This document shows, piece by piece, positions 5,244 through 6,363 of a DNA stretch of 6,363 nt (its first letter is position 1; the number at the start of each line of letters is the position of its first letter). The DNA is taken from positions 1-6,363 of the forward strand of contig JAZUIF010000019.1 in NCBI GenBank assembly GCA_045642085.1. The letters run 5' to 3'. This DNA is from UBA1723 sp045642085. Its GTDB lineage: Bacteria; Bacteroidota; Bacteroidia; Bacteroidales; Paludibacteraceae. Both the position numbers and the translations under genes were made by a program. The notes beneath the pieces are model-generated. The model did not search any database. It worked only from the letters and a program-made list of their open reading frames with translations, and had not been told where the DNA came from.

Positions 5244-6363
5244 ATGGAAGAACATTTTTACATATTTTGCTTTTTGTCATTAGCCATTGTTGCCGGTGCG
5301 TCTGTATTCTTAATTCTTCAAATAATGAGGGAGTGGCACTTGTACCGATTGTTTTCAAAAAACGGAGATATGAGAGCTTTGTTGGCAAAAGATGCCAAAC
5401 GTTTCCATATCAGCATCGTCTACCTTATGACGTATATGATTCATTCGAATGGAGATAATCCTGTGCAATATGACAAATTGCATATGATTGTTCGTTATAT
5501 AGTTGAAGTTATACCGCTTGAATACCAGGTAGACGCGATTAAAGCTCTCAAATATCTTACCGACAGGGAAAAGAGTGAAGGAAAAAATACTAGATATGAG
5601 TCTGTTGTTGATGTCTCTCGTTTTAAGAGTAGAAAATATCAATCTTGTATAAAAAAAGTAGATGATTCATATCATTATTCACATGATATTCATGCTACAA
5701 AAATGGCAGAAGAGTTAGCCCTTTACCTATCTGAACAAGATAGATTATATATCATGTATCTTCTTTATCGTCTTGCTATTCTCGACGGAATTATCACAAC
5801 CGATGATAACGATTCTGAATTAGATATGTTGGATAGAATTTGTGTGGAAGGGTTAAAGATAGATAAATATACACTAGATGAATTGATAAATAGTTTCAAA
5901 ATAAAAAAAGACCAACAATGGTATGACGAACATTTTGCAGACAAAGATGGTAAATACCCGACGTCGGATCTTTTGGCTAATGTTTTTCGCGTCGATATTG
6001 ACGAATTAGCTTCAATTAAGACAAAAATGCCAAAGACGTCTGTCCTACCTTCATTTATAAATACTTTGTTTATCTCTTTTGGAATATTAGTTTTGACTTT
6101 GTTATTTTGTATGTCATGGGATGGAGATTTGTTAAGTTACGTTTATTCGGGATGGTTTTATGTGATAGGTTTTCTTATATTAATGATAATGGTGGCATAC
6201 AGTGTTTATTTGACAGTAAAGAAGTTGGATTCATCTGTCATTCCTGTCCTAAGAACCGAATTGGAAAATTCACTCCAAAAAGCATGGTTGAACAAAATAT
6301 CTATTTTAGGAGTTGTTACATCATTATTTCTTAATCTTTACGTGACAAATCTATTATTAATGA
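5244..6363 (+). CDS. Membrane protein with two TerB-like helical regions (3' end beyond window)
   Basis: The frame is open from ATG 5244 to the window edge, giving 373 residues so far with no stop. Residues 6-27 form an N-terminal membrane helix. Two cytosolic helical regions follow. One is at about 52-106 (KRFHISIVYLMTYMIHSNGD onward). The second, at about 155-218, has the pattern 'LLYRLAILDGIITTDD..ELDMLDRI', which resembles TerB-like domains ('...AxADGxIxxxExxxLxxI', with an acidic metal-binding-type DG turn at Asp181-Gly182). Three further hydrophobic spans lie at about 271-290, 303-323 and 353-372. TerB-like domains occur in tellurite-resistance and other envelope-stress or conflict systems, but the biochemical role is unsettled and no ter genes are in view. 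Start choice: this ATG precedes the membrane helix directly, while upstream in-frame options are not evident. The coding DNA is AT-rich compared with aspC. TerB assignment is motif-based and moderate. Confidence 0.7.
   Translation, partial: MEEHFYIFCFLSLAIVAGASVFLILQIMREWHLYRLFSKNGDMRALLAKDAKRFHISIVYLMTYMIHSNGDNPVQYDKLHMIVRYIVEVIPLEYQVDAIKALKYLTDREKSEGKNTRYESVVDVSRFKSRKYQSCIKKVDDSYHYSHDIHATKMAEELALYLSEQDRLYIMYLLYRLAILDGIITTDDNDSELDMLDRICVEGLKIDKYTLDELINSFKIKKDQQWYDEHFADKDGKYPTSDLLANVFRVDIDELASIKTKMPKTSVLPSFINTLFISFGILVLTLLFCMSWDGDLLSYVYSGWFYVIGFLILMIMVAYSVYLTVKKLDSSVIPVLRTELENSLQKAWLNKISILGVVTSLFLNLYVTNLLLM

Noticed and set aside
5267..5642. Alternative ORFs on both strands over the TerB-like gene
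   Set aside because: They overlap a single long uninterrupted frame (5244 to the edge) that has coherent membrane and helical domains; these are shadows.

Overview
The window looks like chromosomal DNA from a Bacteroidota bacterium, probably of the order Bacteroidales (a Prevotella/Bacteroides-type gut anaerobe). This rests on promoter-like sites of the Bacteroidota form (TTTG/TTG, about 18-20 nt, then TAnnTTTG), start codons preceded by A-rich DNA rather than a strong Shine-Dalgarno, and the protein families present. Genus is not resolved.

Layout. Bases 1-~130 encode, on the + strand, a fragment of a family-1 extracellular solute-binding protein (ABC sugar transport) that stops resembling the family abruptly. 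It looks foreign to the rest and overlaps the 3' end of an AT-rich minus-strand membrane-protein gene (6-926), so there is a recombination or assembly junction at about 112-150. Upstream on the minus strand lie the fluoride channel gene crcB/fluC (953-1315) and an unrecognised 206-aa gene (1320-1940), spaced 26 and 4 nt apart, so 1940 to 6 reads as a likely operon.

The centre is an aspartate-metabolism pair. An aspartate kinase of the divergent ectoine-associated type (2059-3444, minus) and a class I aspartate aminotransferase (3768-4964, plus) are transcribed away from each other from a 323-bp region. That region holds one promoter-like site per gene, a 10-bp-arm inverted repeat overlapping the aminotransferase -33 element, and a small GTAGAGACG palindrome. 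One enzyme makes aspartate and the other commits it to the lysine/threonine/methionine pathway. Both genes end in hairpins built on an AGACG/CGTCT stem, and the hairpin after the kinase is half of a 67-bp paired palindrome.

The right end (5044-6363) is AT-rich. It has a 49-codon single-membrane-span ORF, then a long ORF open to the window edge (at least 373 codons) encoding a membrane protein with two regions resembling TerB-like helical domains. A very good Bacteroidota promoter match lies inside the small ORF. The function of this pair is unknown. It and the junction at the left edge are the least explained parts. No tRNA, rRNA, CRISPR array or complete insertion sequence was seen.
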